A DNA stretch of 64,000 nt, taken from Candidatus Methylomirabilota bacterium (lineage in GTDB: Bacteria > Methylomirabilota > Methylomirabilia > Rokubacteriales > CSP1-6). Positions 33,301-41,549 of this stretch are shown here, piece after piece. Each line of letters begins with the position of its first letter. The first letter of the stretch is position 1. The position numbers and the translations under genes were made by a program. A model generated the notes under the pieces. That model was not told the DNA's origin. It searched no databases and saw only the letters and a program-made list of their open reading frames with translations. The DNA is taken from contig DASYVT010000135.1 of the NCBI GenBank assembly GCA_035936835.1, positions 1-64,000 on the forward strand, in the 5' to 3' direction.

Positions 33301-33720
33301 CGCCATGATGCCATCACCCATCACCTGGTTCACCGTGCCCTCGTAGCGGTGCACCGCTTCCATCATCCGCTCGAGCACCGGGTCCAGGAGCTTGCGGGCG
33401 TCCTCGGGATCGCCGTCGGCCAGGAGCTCCATTGAGCCCTTGAGGTCGGCGAACAAGACGGTGACCTGCTTCCGCTCACCCTCGAGGGCGGCCTTCGAGC
33501 TGATGATCTTCTCGGCGAGGTGTTTCGGGGTGTACGCGGTTGGCGAGGTGAACCGAGGCTGACCGGCCGCGGCGACCGGCCGGCCACACTCGGCGCAGAA
33601 CTTGGCGGCCGGCGAGATCTCGGTGCCGCAGCCGGCGCACCGGGTGGCGAGCGCGCTCCCGCATTCCTCGCAGAACTTCGCGTTGGGCGGGCTGTCGTGC
33701 TGACATCGGGAGCACTTCAT
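30382..33720 (-). CDS. Zinc-ribbon adenylate/guanylate cyclase-AAA ATPase-TPR protein
   Basis: 1112 residues from ATG 33720 (GGGAGGCGCAGCGG before it). Two zinc ribbons open it: CSRCQHDSPPNAKFCEECG and CAGCGTEISPAAKFCAECG. A class III cyclase domain follows (about 90-255) with the first metal Asp in VLFADLKGSME, the second in VMGDGIMALFGAP, and VGLNSGEVVVRSIG. Next is an AAA/STAND ATPase with Walker A VGEPGVGKSRL and LLLFEDLHWIDDETQ. The C-terminal half is helical TPR-like repeats. This architecture is common in soil bacteria, where it is thought to couple nucleotide signalling to ATP-dependent assembly. Its signal is unknown. Confidence 0.92.
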   Translation of the reverse strand: MKCSRCQHDSPPNAKFCEECGSALATRCAGCGTEISPAAKFCAECGRPVAAAGQPRFTSPTAYTPKHLAEKIISSKAALEGERKQVTVLFADLKGSMELLADGDPEDARKLLDPVLERMMEAVHRYEGTVNQVMGDGIMALFGAPLAHEDHAVRACYAALRMQETVKAYAEELHRDRGLPIHIRVGLNSGEVVVRSIGNDLHMDYTAVGQTTHLAARMEQMAMPGSILVPSETLRLVEGYVLTRSLGPRSVKGLEVPLEVYEVTGASPIRSRLHAAAARGLTRFVGRDPELEQLDRALGRARSGHGQVVAVVGEPGVGKSRLYWEFTRSHRTEGWLILESASVSYGKATAYLPVIDLLRAYFKVEDRDEPRAIREKITGKLFTLDEQLRGALPAFLSLFGVPVADGQWESLGAAERRQRTLDAGKHLILRESQVQPVLLLFEDLHWIDDETQALLESLVESLPTARVLLLVNYRPEYQHGWGGKSYYTQLRIDPLTGEGAAALLDALIGAARPLDALKRLLIDRTEGNPFFLEESVRTLVETHVIVGDRGAFTLARPVETIQVPATVQAVLAARIDRLPPAVKHLLQSAAVIGKTVPVALLEAIAETPALELRRGLAQLQAAEFLFETNLFPELEYTFAHALTLEVGYQGVLRERRRRLHASVLGVLEQRVADHAPEKVEVLAHHAVRGEMWAPAASYLYRAGATAQAEARYVTAMTFYEASLDALHHLGEAADRGLELDAYLDLWSTRISASRLDGLGELGTKVEALARALGDGPRLARVQVRQAQAIAFTGNIPGTLQSAIDRAREAATCADASDLRTRSYARFIEAVACRDLGRVEEAVEEFDVGIALFATAVEGAREPGLVYPIYVSLCGWRSEAHAALGRFDTALASATEALRMAMEIHHVSSLSIANAFLGYVHIMRGDVENAIPVLERGLAIAQEHDLVHGICANAVYLAWAALLTGNHARGLECLARGLERPAGALLQWTRYGTVTAAAYLAAGRPAEARQHIVRGLAEVAARDARGYRAPLLRLEAEVLVGEGEEAVARQRAEEALAVAVEIGVPPEIGHCHAALGRIAARLGEKATAAQQLAAAQRIFEELGMAFWAGRVGN

Positions 33721-33858
33721 CCGCGCTGCGCCTCCCTCAGGCTGACCGGACACCCGAAACGTGCCTTAGGCTAGCATCGCGGTGAAGCCCTTGACAAGCT
33801 GGCACGACGAGCAGAAAGTCATGCAACCCAGACCGATTCAGATAAGGGAGGTATCCCC

Positions 33859-34269
33859 ATGGCCGATCCCATTGCAACGCAGGGTGTCCACCACCTCCGG
33901 CTCACGGTCAGCAACGTCGACCGGACCGTCACGTTTTTCACCGAGGTCCTGGGCTTCAAGAAGCTCATGGATCTTACTCCGGGAGCCTACCTGAGCAACG
34001 GCCGGATGGGGCTGGGCATCGGTCCTCACCCCGAACCCGCCCGCGCCATCAAGGGCGACCGCTTCGACGAAAACCGGATCGGCCTCGATCACCTGAGCTT
34101 CGGGGTGGCGAGCCGGGCCGACCTCGAGCACGCCGTGCGCGTGCTCGATCAGCGGGGCGTGGCCCACTCAGAGATCCGGGATCTCGGGCCGGCCTTCGGG
34201 ATCTACGTCCTCATCTTCCGCGACCCTGACAATATCCAGCTCGAGCTCAGCGCTCCGCACGCCGCCTGA
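33859..34269 (+). CDS. VOC (glyoxalase/dioxygenase-fold) protein
   Basis: 136 residues. It has paired beta-alpha-beta-beta-beta modules with VHHLRLTVSNVDRTVTFF (first metal His), LGFKKLMD, IGLDHLSFGVASRADLE (second metal His) and IFRDPDNIQLEL (terminal Glu), the full VOC metal triad. VOC proteins include glyoxalases, extradiol dioxygenases and resistance proteins, so the substrate is open. ATG 33859 has GGGAGGTATCCCC upstream. A TTGACA at 33789 or so is the only promoter hint. Confidence 0.88.
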   Translation: MADPIATQGVHHLRLTVSNVDRTVTFFTEVLGFKKLMDLTPGAYLSNGRMGLGIGPHPEPARAIKGDRFDENRIGLDHLSFGVASRADLEHAVRVLDQRGVAHSEIRDLGPAFGIYVLIFRDPDNIQLELSAPHAA

Positions 34270-34572
34270 GCTTCGCCCAGCGCGCCAAGGCCGCTGCAAT
34301 TGCGTCCAGCTGCCAGCGCAGGGAGTCCTCTCGCCTAGGCGGCACTGCTCTCCAAGACAGAGGCCGATGCCCTTGAGATCCCGCCCGTGCAGCGCGTTGA
34401 GGGCGGCGTCGCAGGACATCGTCAGGCTGTCCTCGCGTAGTTGGCGACGGCGCGCTCGCCGGCCCCGTCGCCACCCCAGACCGCGCCCAGCGCCTTGCCC
34501 GAGAGCCGCTACGGCGGCACGTGCCCGCCGACCGACAAAATGCCGATCATGGGGACAAGATCAAGATGCCGA
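34270..34572. other. Gene-free stretch
   Basis: No convincing gene. Short minus-strand frames here lack ribosome-binding sites and any recognisable motif. A short direct repeat (ATGCCGATCATG, twice, near 34540-34577) sits at the right edge. Confidence 0.5.
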
Positions 34573-36360
34573 TCATGTGAACTCGCCCAGGAAGTACCGG
34601 CGCGGATCGAATAGACGGATCAGCCCCAGCTCGTCCGACGTCGGCGGCTCGAAGCGCCTGAGCCCGGGCGCCACGGCGAGATCCCAGCCACAGGCCGCGC
34701 GCGCCGCCTCGACCGCCTGCGCCTCGGGGCGGTTGCCGAAGACGCCGGTGAGCCTGAGCGCGCCGTCCTCGTGCACTTTCTCGTAGACGCCGAGATCGGA
34801 GACGACCGTGCGCACCGTGCGGCCGGGCGCCGTGATGTACGGCACCTTGTCCACGAAGCGCTGCGACGACTGCGGCAGGGACACGACCACCTCCCTCGCC
34901 GAGGAAGTGATGTCGTTGGCGCCGCCCGAGCCGGTGACGTACGTCTTCCCAGGGATGATGGTCGAGTTGATGTTGCCGTACTTGTCGATCTGGCCGGCGG
35001 CGAGCGAGCCGAGACACGCGTTGTGGCGCCCGCCCATGAAGATGCCCATGACGTGGAGGATGTCCGTCAGCATCTTGCACGTGGGAAAATTGCGGAAGGA
35101 GAAGACGAAGGGTTCGGCGGGGCGCGGCAGGTAGCCAACCATGCCCGTCTCGGCCATGATCTCGACGTCCACGCCCGACTGCTTGAGCTCATAGGCGGCG
35201 AGCCACGCGGCAAGGTTGGAGTTGCCGACACCGGCGAGGAAGCTCTTGTAGCCGTGCGCGCGCACCTTTTCGCCGAGCAGCCGGGCCGCCGTCACCACCA
35301 TCCACTCGGCCGGCGAGGCCGGCGCGCCCGGCGCCGGCAGCGTCGAGGACAGCGACTCGAGCTCGGAGACCCACGCGTCGGCATGCGCCCGCCCCTTGGT
35401 CCCCATGATCCGGGCATAGCCGAGCTTGGCGAGATAGGCCTGCTGGTCCGGCACCTCGAGGATCCACTCCTTGATCCACGCGTCCGCGGTCTCGGGCTTC
35501 CGGAAGGCGCGGCGGCACTCGAGGATCCACTCGAGGTCCTCGGCATAGCCCTCGAGCTCGGGCACGCCCATAGCATACATGCCGCCCGGATGGCAGCCCT
35601 GCGGCGCCTCGACCACGGCCCGAACGTACTGAGCCGGCAGCTTGACCAGATTCGAATGGCGCCGGATGAAATCCGTCGAGACGATGCGCTCGACCGTGAC
35701 GATGGCACCGCGTCCGGCGGCCATGGCGCCGTAGAGGTTCTCGTTGAGCGGCGCCGCCGTGAGCACATTGCCCGCGCGATCAGCCACCCATCCATGAACG
35801 AGCGCCACGTCGGGCACCAGCGCCCGGACATAGCCCACGCGCCCTTCGCCGCCGAACGGGTCGGCGGCGGCGATGAAGTCGCCGGCGCGCGCGTTGTCCT
35901 CCTCCATGGAGGAGCCGAGCAGCGACTTCGTCGTGAGGAATGGCACACCCATGGCGCCGGCAAGAAGCCGGAGCGGCAGGGTCAGCATGGACCAGTTCTG
36001 GACCTCGAGCCGCCCCTCGAGCACCGCCCGCGAGATCAGGGCCTGCGGTGTCGGGAAGGGATAGCCCTCGCCCATGAACGTCGTGATGACGCGGCGGACG
36101 AGGCCGCCGTGGATGAGAGCGGTCCATGGAGACCCGATGCCGATGGCCGCCAGCGTGAAGTCCGGGCGCTTGCCCCACCACTGGCGCGTGATCTCTCTGA
36201 CCAGGACATTGGCGCGGCCGTGGGCGGCGCCGAAATAGAGCGTGTCGCCGGCCTTGACGTGGCGACGCACGGCTTCTTCGAGGGTCGCGGTCTTGTCCGG
36301 TCCCTCGTGAAGCGGCAGCTCGAGGCGCCGCCTGATCACGTCGTGGTAGGCGGCGTCCAT
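34573..36360 (-). CDS. Fused two-domain CoA-transferase (family I, GctAB-like)
   Basis: 595 residues carrying both halves of a family I CoA-transferase. The N-terminal alpha-like half has GDTLYFGAAHGRANVLVREI and later PDVALVHGWVADRAGNV. The C-terminal beta-like half has GVGNSNLAAWLAAYELKQSG, IMAETGMVGYLP and DKYGNINSTIIPG. The fusion resembles glutaconate CoA-transferase alpha plus beta; the acyl substrate is not readable. It starts 4 bp after the stop of the Fe-S oxidoreductase gene, so the two are one operon. This suggests degradation of an acyl-CoA or organic acid whose electrons leave through ETF and the membrane oxidoreductase. Confidence 0.88.
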   Translation of the reverse strand: MDAAYHDVIRRRLELPLHEGPDKTATLEEAVRRHVKAGDTLYFGAAHGRANVLVREITRQWWGKRPDFTLAAIGIGSPWTALIHGGLVRRVITTFMGEGYPFPTPQALISRAVLEGRLEVQNWSMLTLPLRLLAGAMGVPFLTTKSLLGSSMEEDNARAGDFIAAADPFGGEGRVGYVRALVPDVALVHGWVADRAGNVLTAAPLNENLYGAMAAGRGAIVTVERIVSTDFIRRHSNLVKLPAQYVRAVVEAPQGCHPGGMYAMGVPELEGYAEDLEWILECRRAFRKPETADAWIKEWILEVPDQQAYLAKLGYARIMGTKGRAHADAWVSELESLSSTLPAPGAPASPAEWMVVTAARLLGEKVRAHGYKSFLAGVGNSNLAAWLAAYELKQSGVDVEIMAETGMVGYLPRPAEPFVFSFRNFPTCKMLTDILHVMGIFMGGRHNACLGSLAAGQIDKYGNINSTIIPGKTYVTGSGGANDITSSAREVVVSLPQSSQRFVDKVPYITAPGRTVRTVVSDLGVYEKVHEDGALRLTGVFGNRPEAQAVEAARAACGWDLAVAPGLRRFEPPTSDELGLIRLFDPRRYFLGEFT

Positions 36361-36364
36361 CGTG

Positions 36365-38383
36365 CTACTCGAGGCTCTCGGCGAGGATCTCGGCGATGTC
36401 CCGGGTCTTGATCTTGTCGGCAACCTCCTTGCCCTTCACCCCGTCCTCGAACATGGTCAGGCAGAAGGGGCATGCCGACGCCAGGATGTCGGGATTCACC
36501 TCCATGGCCTGCTCCACGCGCACCTGGCTCACGCGGCGGCCCTCGTTCTCCTCGAGCCAGACGCGGCCGCCCCCGCCGCCGCAGCAGAACCCCTTTTCCC
36601 GGTGGAGGTGCATCTCGATCAGCTCGCTCCTGCAGATGGAGCGGAGCACGCGCCGTGGCTCGTCGTACACGTCGTTGTAGCGGCCCAGGTAGCACGGGTC
36701 GTGATAGCTGATCCGTTCATCCCGCTCGCGCGAGACGCGGAGCCGGCCCGATTGAATCAGCTCGTCCAGCAGCTGGCTGTGGTGGATGACCTTGAAGTGG
36801 CCATCGAAGTTCGGGTACTCGCTCCGGATGGTGTTGAAGCAGTGGGGGCACGCGGTGATGATCTTCTGGAACCGGTAGCGCTTCAGGGTCTCGATGTTCC
36901 CTTGGGCCAGGGTCTGGAACAGGTACTCGTGCCCCAGGCGACGGGCCGGCTCGCCCGTGCACTTCTCCTCGTTGCCCAGGATGGCGAAATCCACTCCGGC
37001 GGATTGCAGGAGCTTCACGAACGCCCGCGCGACCTTCTTGTTGCGCTCGTCGAAAGACCCGTAGCAGCCGACCCAGTAGAGGTACTCGGCTTGGCTCACG
37101 TCGCTCATGACCTTGACGCCCAGGTCCTTCGCCCAGTCGGCCCGCGTCTGCCACGACATCTGCCACGGGTTCCCGTTGGTCTCGAGGTTGCGGAACGTGG
37201 GCTGCAGCTCCGCCGGAAACCTCGACTCGGTCAGCACAAGCCACCGGCGCATGTCCACGATCTTCGGCACGTGCTCGATGAACACGGGGCACGCGTCCAC
37301 GCACCAGCGGCAGGTCGTGCAGGCCCAGAGGACGTTGTCCTTGATGACTCCGCCCACCATGGGCACCTCATGGGCCGTCTCGTGCCCGCCGTTTTCGGCC
37401 TTGGCGAGCAGCCCTGGGGCGAGCAGCCTCTGGCCGCCTTCCAGGAGGTGTTCCCGGAGGTTGAGGATGAGCCACTTCGGGTCCAGCTCCTTGCCGCTGA
37501 CGTTGGCAGGACAGCCGGACGTGCACCGCCCGCACTCCGTGCAGTTGTAGAGGTCGAAGAGATCCTTCCAGGTGAACTCCGTCACTGCGCCGACTCCGAA
37601 GCTCTCGGCGTTTTCCAGGTCCGCGGTCGGGAACTGGCCCTTCGGGGTCTGCGGCCCGAAGAACACGTTGAGCGGGGCGGCCATGATGTGCAGGTGCTTC
37701 GAGTACGGCAGGTACACCAGGAAGCCCAGGAGGAGCACGGCATGGAGCCACCAAGACATGTGGAAGAGCGCCTGCACCGCCCCGTGGGGGAGCCCTGCCG
37801 AGACGAGCGCCAACGCCCGGCCGGCGAACTGCCAGCGATCGCTCGGGGCCGGGGCCAGGAGGATCCGGCCGGCATCGGCAGCCAGGTCCGTCACCATGAG
37901 ACCGAAGATGAGGAGCAGGATCAACAGCGCCTCGGTGGACATCGTCAGGCGGCGCGGCTTGGTCACGAGCCGGCGGAACATCGCATACGCGATGGCCGCG
38001 ATGACCCCCAGGCTGAAGGCGTCTTGAAGGATCAGGTAGGCCGGGGTGTTCGAAAGGAGCGGGAGGTAGAACGCCTCTGTCACGCCCTTGCCGAAGAACT
38101 CGAGCGTGCCGAGGGTCAGGATGCAGAAGCCCCAGAAGATCGTGGCATGCATGAGCCCGGGCCAGAAGTCCCCCCGCAGGAGCCTCGCCTGGCCCAGGAC
38201 GTTCACGATGACGGAGCCGAGGCGCGCGGGCACGTGGTCGCACCGGGCGGCCGGCTTCCCGGTCAGCATGAGGCGGGTGAGGAAGGTCGCCCGGCGCGCG
38301 AAGAGGGCGACGGCAACCACGATCAGCGCGTAGAAAAACACCGCGCCGGGGATGACCCCATACCACTGGTGAGAGGGCGACAT
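36365..38383 (-). CDS. Membrane-bound Fe-S oxidoreductase (EtfD-like)
   Basis: 672 residues. The N-terminal half is a NarI-like membrane domain (about 10-245, five or six helices with His residues suited to heme b). Two 4Fe-4S motifs follow (CTECGRCTSGCP and CTTCRWCVDACP). Then come two CCG domains typical of heterodisulfide reductase-like proteins (VGCYGS...CPHCFNTI and YHDPCYLGRYN...FCCGGGGG...CPFC). This is the layout of EtfD-type enzymes, which carry electrons from electron-transfer flavoprotein into the quinone pool during acyl-CoA oxidation. No etfAB genes are in the window. Three tandem 20-bp repeats lie directly upstream, each with a ribosome-binding site. Confidence 0.9.
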   Translation of the reverse strand: MSPSHQWYGVIPGAVFFYALIVVAVALFARRATFLTRLMLTGKPAARCDHVPARLGSVIVNVLGQARLLRGDFWPGLMHATIFWGFCILTLGTLEFFGKGVTEAFYLPLLSNTPAYLILQDAFSLGVIAAIAYAMFRRLVTKPRRLTMSTEALLILLLIFGLMVTDLAADAGRILLAPAPSDRWQFAGRALALVSAGLPHGAVQALFHMSWWLHAVLLLGFLVYLPYSKHLHIMAAPLNVFFGPQTPKGQFPTADLENAESFGVGAVTEFTWKDLFDLYNCTECGRCTSGCPANVSGKELDPKWLILNLREHLLEGGQRLLAPGLLAKAENGGHETAHEVPMVGGVIKDNVLWACTTCRWCVDACPVFIEHVPKIVDMRRWLVLTESRFPAELQPTFRNLETNGNPWQMSWQTRADWAKDLGVKVMSDVSQAEYLYWVGCYGSFDERNKKVARAFVKLLQSAGVDFAILGNEEKCTGEPARRLGHEYLFQTLAQGNIETLKRYRFQKIITACPHCFNTIRSEYPNFDGHFKVIHHSQLLDELIQSGRLRVSRERDERISYHDPCYLGRYNDVYDEPRRVLRSICRSELIEMHLHREKGFCCGGGGGRVWLEENEGRRVSQVRVEQAMEVNPDILASACPFCLTMFEDGVKGKEVADKIKTRDIAEILAESLE

Positions 38384-38384
38384 C

Positions 38385-38444
38385 TAGCGAAACCTCCGTT
38401 CGGGTAGCAAAACCTCCGCTCGGGTAGCGAAACCTCCGTTCGAG
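38385..38444 (-). repeat. Three tandem 20-bp repeats carrying the ribosome-binding site
   Basis: 38385-38404, 38405-38424 and 38425-38444 are the same 20-bp unit with 1-3 differences. On the minus strand each reads CGGAGGTTT(C/T)GCTA. The copy next to the gene places GGAGGT 10 nt before ATG 38383. The other two are extra copies of the same Shine-Dalgarno sequence. Confidence 0.92.
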
Positions 38445-38485
38445 GCGACGGTTGGGCATCATAGTGCGTTGGGGCCCAGGATGTG

Positions 38486-39475
38486 TCAAGGCTGGTGCAG
38501 CAGCCGCGCCAGGATGCGCTCCACGCCGGAGTAGGCGTCCAGCGTACCGCCCGCAACGGCGTCGACGACCGCGATCAGCTCCGGGTCCCGCTCGACCTGA
38601 GCCATCACGCGCCCCGCGAATTCCTCGACCAGGAGCGTGCGAAGCTCCGCCCTCCGCCGCGCCTGGCGCCGCTTCTCGAGCGCGCCCGCCTCCTCGAGGA
38701 CCCGGCGGTGGCGCTTCACCTCCGCCAGCAGCTCGGCGACGCCCACGTCGTTGGTCGCCTGGGCGGCCAGCACGGGGATCTCCCAGTCGATGTCCTTGGC
38801 GGCCACGCTGCTCGAGTAGTGGAGGTGGACCGAGAAGCGCAGCTCGCCCATGAGCGCATGCGCTCCGTCGCGATCGGCCTTGTTCACCACGAAGATATCC
38901 GCGACCTCCATGAGCCCGGCCTTCATCGCCTGGATGGAGTCGCCGGATTCGGGCACGAGCGTCACAACCGTGGTGTCCGCCTGCCTGATGATGTCGAGCT
39001 CCGTCTGCCCGACGCCGACCGTCTCGATGAGGATCCACGGAAAGCCGAAGGCGTCCATGAGCTTGATGACGTCTCCCGTCGCGGCGGCGAGGCCTCCGAG
39101 ACTGCCGCGGGTGGCCATGCTGCGGATGAAGACGTCGGGATCGAGGGTGTGCGCCTGCATGCGGATGCGGTCGCCGAGGACGGCGCCGCCCGTGAAGGGG
39201 CTCGACGGGTCGACGGCAATGACGCCGATGCTGGCGCCTTCCGCGCGGAGCCTGGCCGTGAGCCGGTCAACGAGCGTGGACTTGCCCGCGCCCGGAGGCC
39301 CGGTGACACCCAGCAGGTGCGCGCGGCCCAGGCGCGGCTGGACGGAGCGCATGATCTCGGCCACGCCGGGCATGCGGTTCTCGACGCGGGTGATGAGGCG
39401 GGCCAGCGCGAGACGGTCGCCCGCCAACATACGCTCGACGAGCTTCTGCTGAGGAGCGGGCTCGGGGGGAAGCAC
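38486..39475 (-). CDS. meaB: MeaB/ArgK-family GTPase chaperone
   Basis: 329 residues. The P-loop is GVTGPPGAGKSTLVD. Family signatures include VIAVDPSSPFTGGAVLGDRIRM, RSMATRGSLGG, ETVGVGQTE (switch) and VVNKADRDGA (guanine base). MeaB loads and protects adenosylcobalamin-dependent methylmalonyl-CoA mutase or related acyl-CoA mutases. No mutase gene is in the window, though the acyl-CoA genes downstream fit. Its stop lies about 40 bp before the triple repeat. Confidence 0.95.
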   Translation of the reverse strand: MLPPEPAPQQKLVERMLAGDRLALARLITRVENRMPGVAEIMRSVQPRLGRAHLLGVTGPPGAGKSTLVDRLTARLRAEGASIGVIAVDPSSPFTGGAVLGDRIRMQAHTLDPDVFIRSMATRGSLGGLAAATGDVIKLMDAFGFPWILIETVGVGQTELDIIRQADTTVVTLVPESGDSIQAMKAGLMEVADIFVVNKADRDGAHALMGELRFSVHLHYSSSVAAKDIDWEIPVLAAQATNDVGVAELLAEVKRHRRVLEEAGALEKRRQARRRAELRTLLVEEFAGRVMAQVERDPELIAVVDAVAGGTLDAYSGVERILARLLHQP

Positions 39476-39544
39476 CCGGCGATTCTAGCAGATTTGGGGC
39501 GGCGCCCCAGAGACGCGGCAAGCCTCTCCGGGGCGCCGCTACGG

Positions 39545-40186
39545 CTACTGCTTGACGAAGGTCAGGTCGGTCTCGAGCTGGATCTCGTTCGACAGCTTGA
39601 GGAACATCAACTGCGGGATGGTGATGCCGTGGTTGCTGAAGGTCGTGCCGAATCGGACGCGCGCCTTGACATTGTCGCTGGTGAAGCCGAACCGCTTCTG
39701 AGCCTCGACCTGCGCGGGCGTGAGCCTGATATAGGTCACGCGGGCATCGGCCACGGTCTCGAAGGGCTTCTGCTTGATCGTGAGAATGCCCCGGACCTTG
39801 GCCAGAATCTCCTTGCCCGGCTCGAGCGGCCCCTCGATGTCGATGCTCTTGATCTCGAAGACGGCGAACCTGTTCGCCTCATTGGCCGTGTCGAGGTACT
39901 GCGGCTGCTGCATGTCCGCATCACGCTTGGCCAGACCGCTGGTGAGCGTGGTCAGGTCCACCTTGATCACGCCCGTGCCGCCTGCGGGCTTGAGCGGATC
40001 CACGGTGAGGGTGCCCGTCACCGCGGGCCCCGCCGTAGTACCCACGATCGTCTCGAGCGGCGCGTCCGTCTTGAACGTGGCGCGCGAATAGTTCGACAGC
40101 ATCTTGAGATTGATCGGCTCCGCCGATGCCCAGGCCGGCAGGGCCACGGCCAGGGCAAGCACAGCCACGATGAGTCGTCGGATCAT
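39545..40186 (-). CDS. YceI-like periplasmic protein
   Basis: 213 residues from ATG 40186 (GGAGGAAAAGACCG upstream). A Sec signal peptide ends at ASA-E. The mature part is a YceI lipocalin-like barrel, with YSRATFKTDAPLETIVG, GVIKVDLTTLTSG, RDADMQQPQYLDTANEANRF and VRGILTIKQKPFE. YceI proteins bind isoprenoid-type or amphiphilic ligands in the periplasm. The long upstream open frame to 40579 belongs to another frame of rimI. A small GGGGC-GGC-GCCCC hairpin at 39496-39508 follows. Confidence 0.88.
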   Translation of the reverse strand: MIRRLIVAVLALAVALPAWASAEPINLKMLSNYSRATFKTDAPLETIVGTTAGPAVTGTLTVDPLKPAGGTGVIKVDLTTLTSGLAKRDADMQQPQYLDTANEANRFAVFEIKSIDIEGPLEPGKEILAKVRGILTIKQKPFETVADARVTYIRLTPAQVEAQKRFGFTSDNVKARVRFGTTFSNHGITIPQLMFLKLSNEIQLETDLTFVKQ

Positions 40187-40247
40187 CGGTCTTTTCCTCC
40201 AGGGGGTTACGTAGCCCCGCGCGGAAGTCGCGCGTCGCGGGAATAAC

Positions 40248-40745
40248 TCAGGAGCCCGTGCTCTGGTTCCCAGCCACGGCCTGGGCGGCATCGCCGCCCA
40301 GCCGCGCCTCCATGACGAGGGCATCCTCGCCTGTGTCGAAATAATAACCCATGCGTCTACCGATGACCTGGAACCCCAGGCTCTCGTAGAGCGCCAGCGC
40401 CCGCGTGTTGCTCGGACGCACCTCGAGGAACGCCAGGGCCACGCCGCGCGCGATCCCCTCAGCCAGCGCGCCGGCGAGCAGCCGACGACCGACCGCGCGC
40501 CGCCGCCACTCGGGCTGCACGGCCAGGTTGGTGATGTGGATCTCGTGGCCGATTTCCCACAGGCACAGGTAGCCGACAATCCCGCGCCGGCCGCGCAGCA
40601 CCGTGCAGCGGGCGACCTTGTTCTGCTCGATCTCGTAGCAGAAGGCCGCGCGGGTCCATGGAGTCGGGAAGGACGCGCGCTCGATGTCGAGCACCTGGTC
40701 GAGATCGCTCACGGCCATCGGGGCCGCAGTCAGCTCCTGGTCCAC
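40248..40745 (-). CDS. rimI: Ribosomal protein S18 alanine N-acetyltransferase
   Basis: 165 residues from GTG 40745, 5 bp after the tsaB stop; ATG in TAAPMAVSDL is a possible alternative. The GNAT fold shows HITNLAVQPEWRRRAVGRRL (acetyl-CoA binding RxxxGxG/A) and FLEVRPSNTRALALYESLGF, both RimI hallmarks. It acetylates the N-terminus of ribosomal protein S18; relatives have wider targets. Adjacency to tsaB is the usual rimI context. Confidence 0.92.
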   Translation of the reverse strand: MDQELTAAPMAVSDLDQVLDIERASFPTPWTRAAFCYEIEQNKVARCTVLRGRRGIVGYLCLWEIGHEIHITNLAVQPEWRRRAVGRRLLAGALAEGIARGVALAFLEVRPSNTRALALYESLGFQVIGRRMGYYFDTGEDALVMEARLGGDAAQAVAGNQSTGS

Positions 40746-40750
40746 GCCGC

Positions 40751-41434
40751 TCAGCCCCGCCGCGCCTTGAGCTCGGCCTCCGACGGGCGGAGATAGAGCG
40801 GCGCCAGCGCCTCGGCGCTCACGCCGCCGCCCGCGACGAGCGCAGCGCGCCCGAGTACGGCCACGGCGGCCGCCGAGGGCAATCGCTGGGCGGCCGGAGT
40901 GACCCGAGCGCCCTCGCCCAGCCGATGGAGCCAGGGGCGGCAGGCCTCGATCCCGTCGCCCAGCAGGATAATCGGCGCCTCGAGCCGCGCCGCCGCCGAC
41001 TCCGGCGGCAGCGCCAGGTAGTCCCACTGCCGCTCCATCCCGCTCCCGCTCCACCGGTAGAGCGAGAGATAGACCTCTCCCTTGCGCGCATCGAGGATGG
41101 GGCAGACGGGAGCATCCGCGAAGGGTAGACGGGCGGCGAGCGCGTCGAGCGTCGGCACGGGGGCCACCGGCAGGTCGAGCGCCATGGCAAGCGCCTTGAC
41201 GGTCGCCAAGCCCACGCGGAGCCCCGTGAAGGAGCCCGGCCCCACGGAGACGGCGAGACCGTCCAGATCCGCCGGAGCGAGGCCGCAGTCGGTGAGCAGG
41301 CGGTCCACCGCGGACATGAGGCGCTCCGAGTGCGTGATGGCGATGTTCAGCGTGATCTCGCCGAGCAGGCGGTCGTCGTCCAGCAGCGCGACTCCGCCCG
41401 ACAGCGTGGCGCTCTCGACGGCGAGCAGCTTCAT
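40751..41434 (-). CDS. tsaB: tRNA t6A biosynthesis protein TsaB
   Basis: 227 residues from ATG 41434 (MKLLAVESATLSGGVAL). The ASKHA-fold signature is present: THSERLMSAVDRLL, VSVGPGSFTGLRVGLATVKALA and LDARKGEVYLSLY. TsaB scaffolds TsaD and TsaE in making N6-threonylcarbamoyladenosine at tRNA position 37. It is one operon with rimI. Confidence 0.95.
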   Translation of the reverse strand: MKLLAVESATLSGGVALLDDDRLLGEITLNIAITHSERLMSAVDRLLTDCGLAPADLDGLAVSVGPGSFTGLRVGLATVKALAMALDLPVAPVPTLDALAARLPFADAPVCPILDARKGEVYLSLYRWSGSGMERQWDYLALPPESAAARLEAPIILLGDGIEACRPWLHRLGEGARVTPAAQRLPSAAAVAVLGRAALVAGGGVSAEALAPLYLRPSEAELKARRG

Positions 41435-41478
41435 AATCCGCAAAGTTTACCACGCGCCTCTCCGGGGCATCTTTGGCA

Positions 41479-41508
41479 TTGACAAGGCCGCGCCCCGGCC
41501 GTCATCCT
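41479..41508 (+). promoter_or_regulatory. Possible sigma70-type promoter for pyrE
   Basis: TTGACA at 41479-41484 is followed after 18 bp by the weak hexamer CATCCT. The implied start near 41515 leaves a leader of about 35 nt before the ATG at 41550. The -35 is perfect; the -10 is poor. Confidence 0.35.
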
Positions 41509-41549
41509 AAGCCTCCATGACCCCGCCGACCCCGAAGGAAAACGCCCGC

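Noticed and set aside
34168-34474. Minus-strand ORFs of 83 and 75 codons
   Set aside because: No ribosome-binding site or recognisable motif, and they overlap the VOC gene.
38385-38444. CRISPR-like repeat
   Set aside because: The 20-bp units are contiguous with no spacers and coincide with a ribosome-binding site.
37368-39038. 556-codon minus-strand ORF
   Set aside because: It is an alternate frame of the EtfD-like gene and meaB with a composition unlike any protein.
34771-40246. Plus-strand ORFs of 546, 681 and 587 codons
   Set aside because: They mirror the CoA-transferase, EtfD-like, MeaB and YceI genes on the other strand and show no recognisable motifs.
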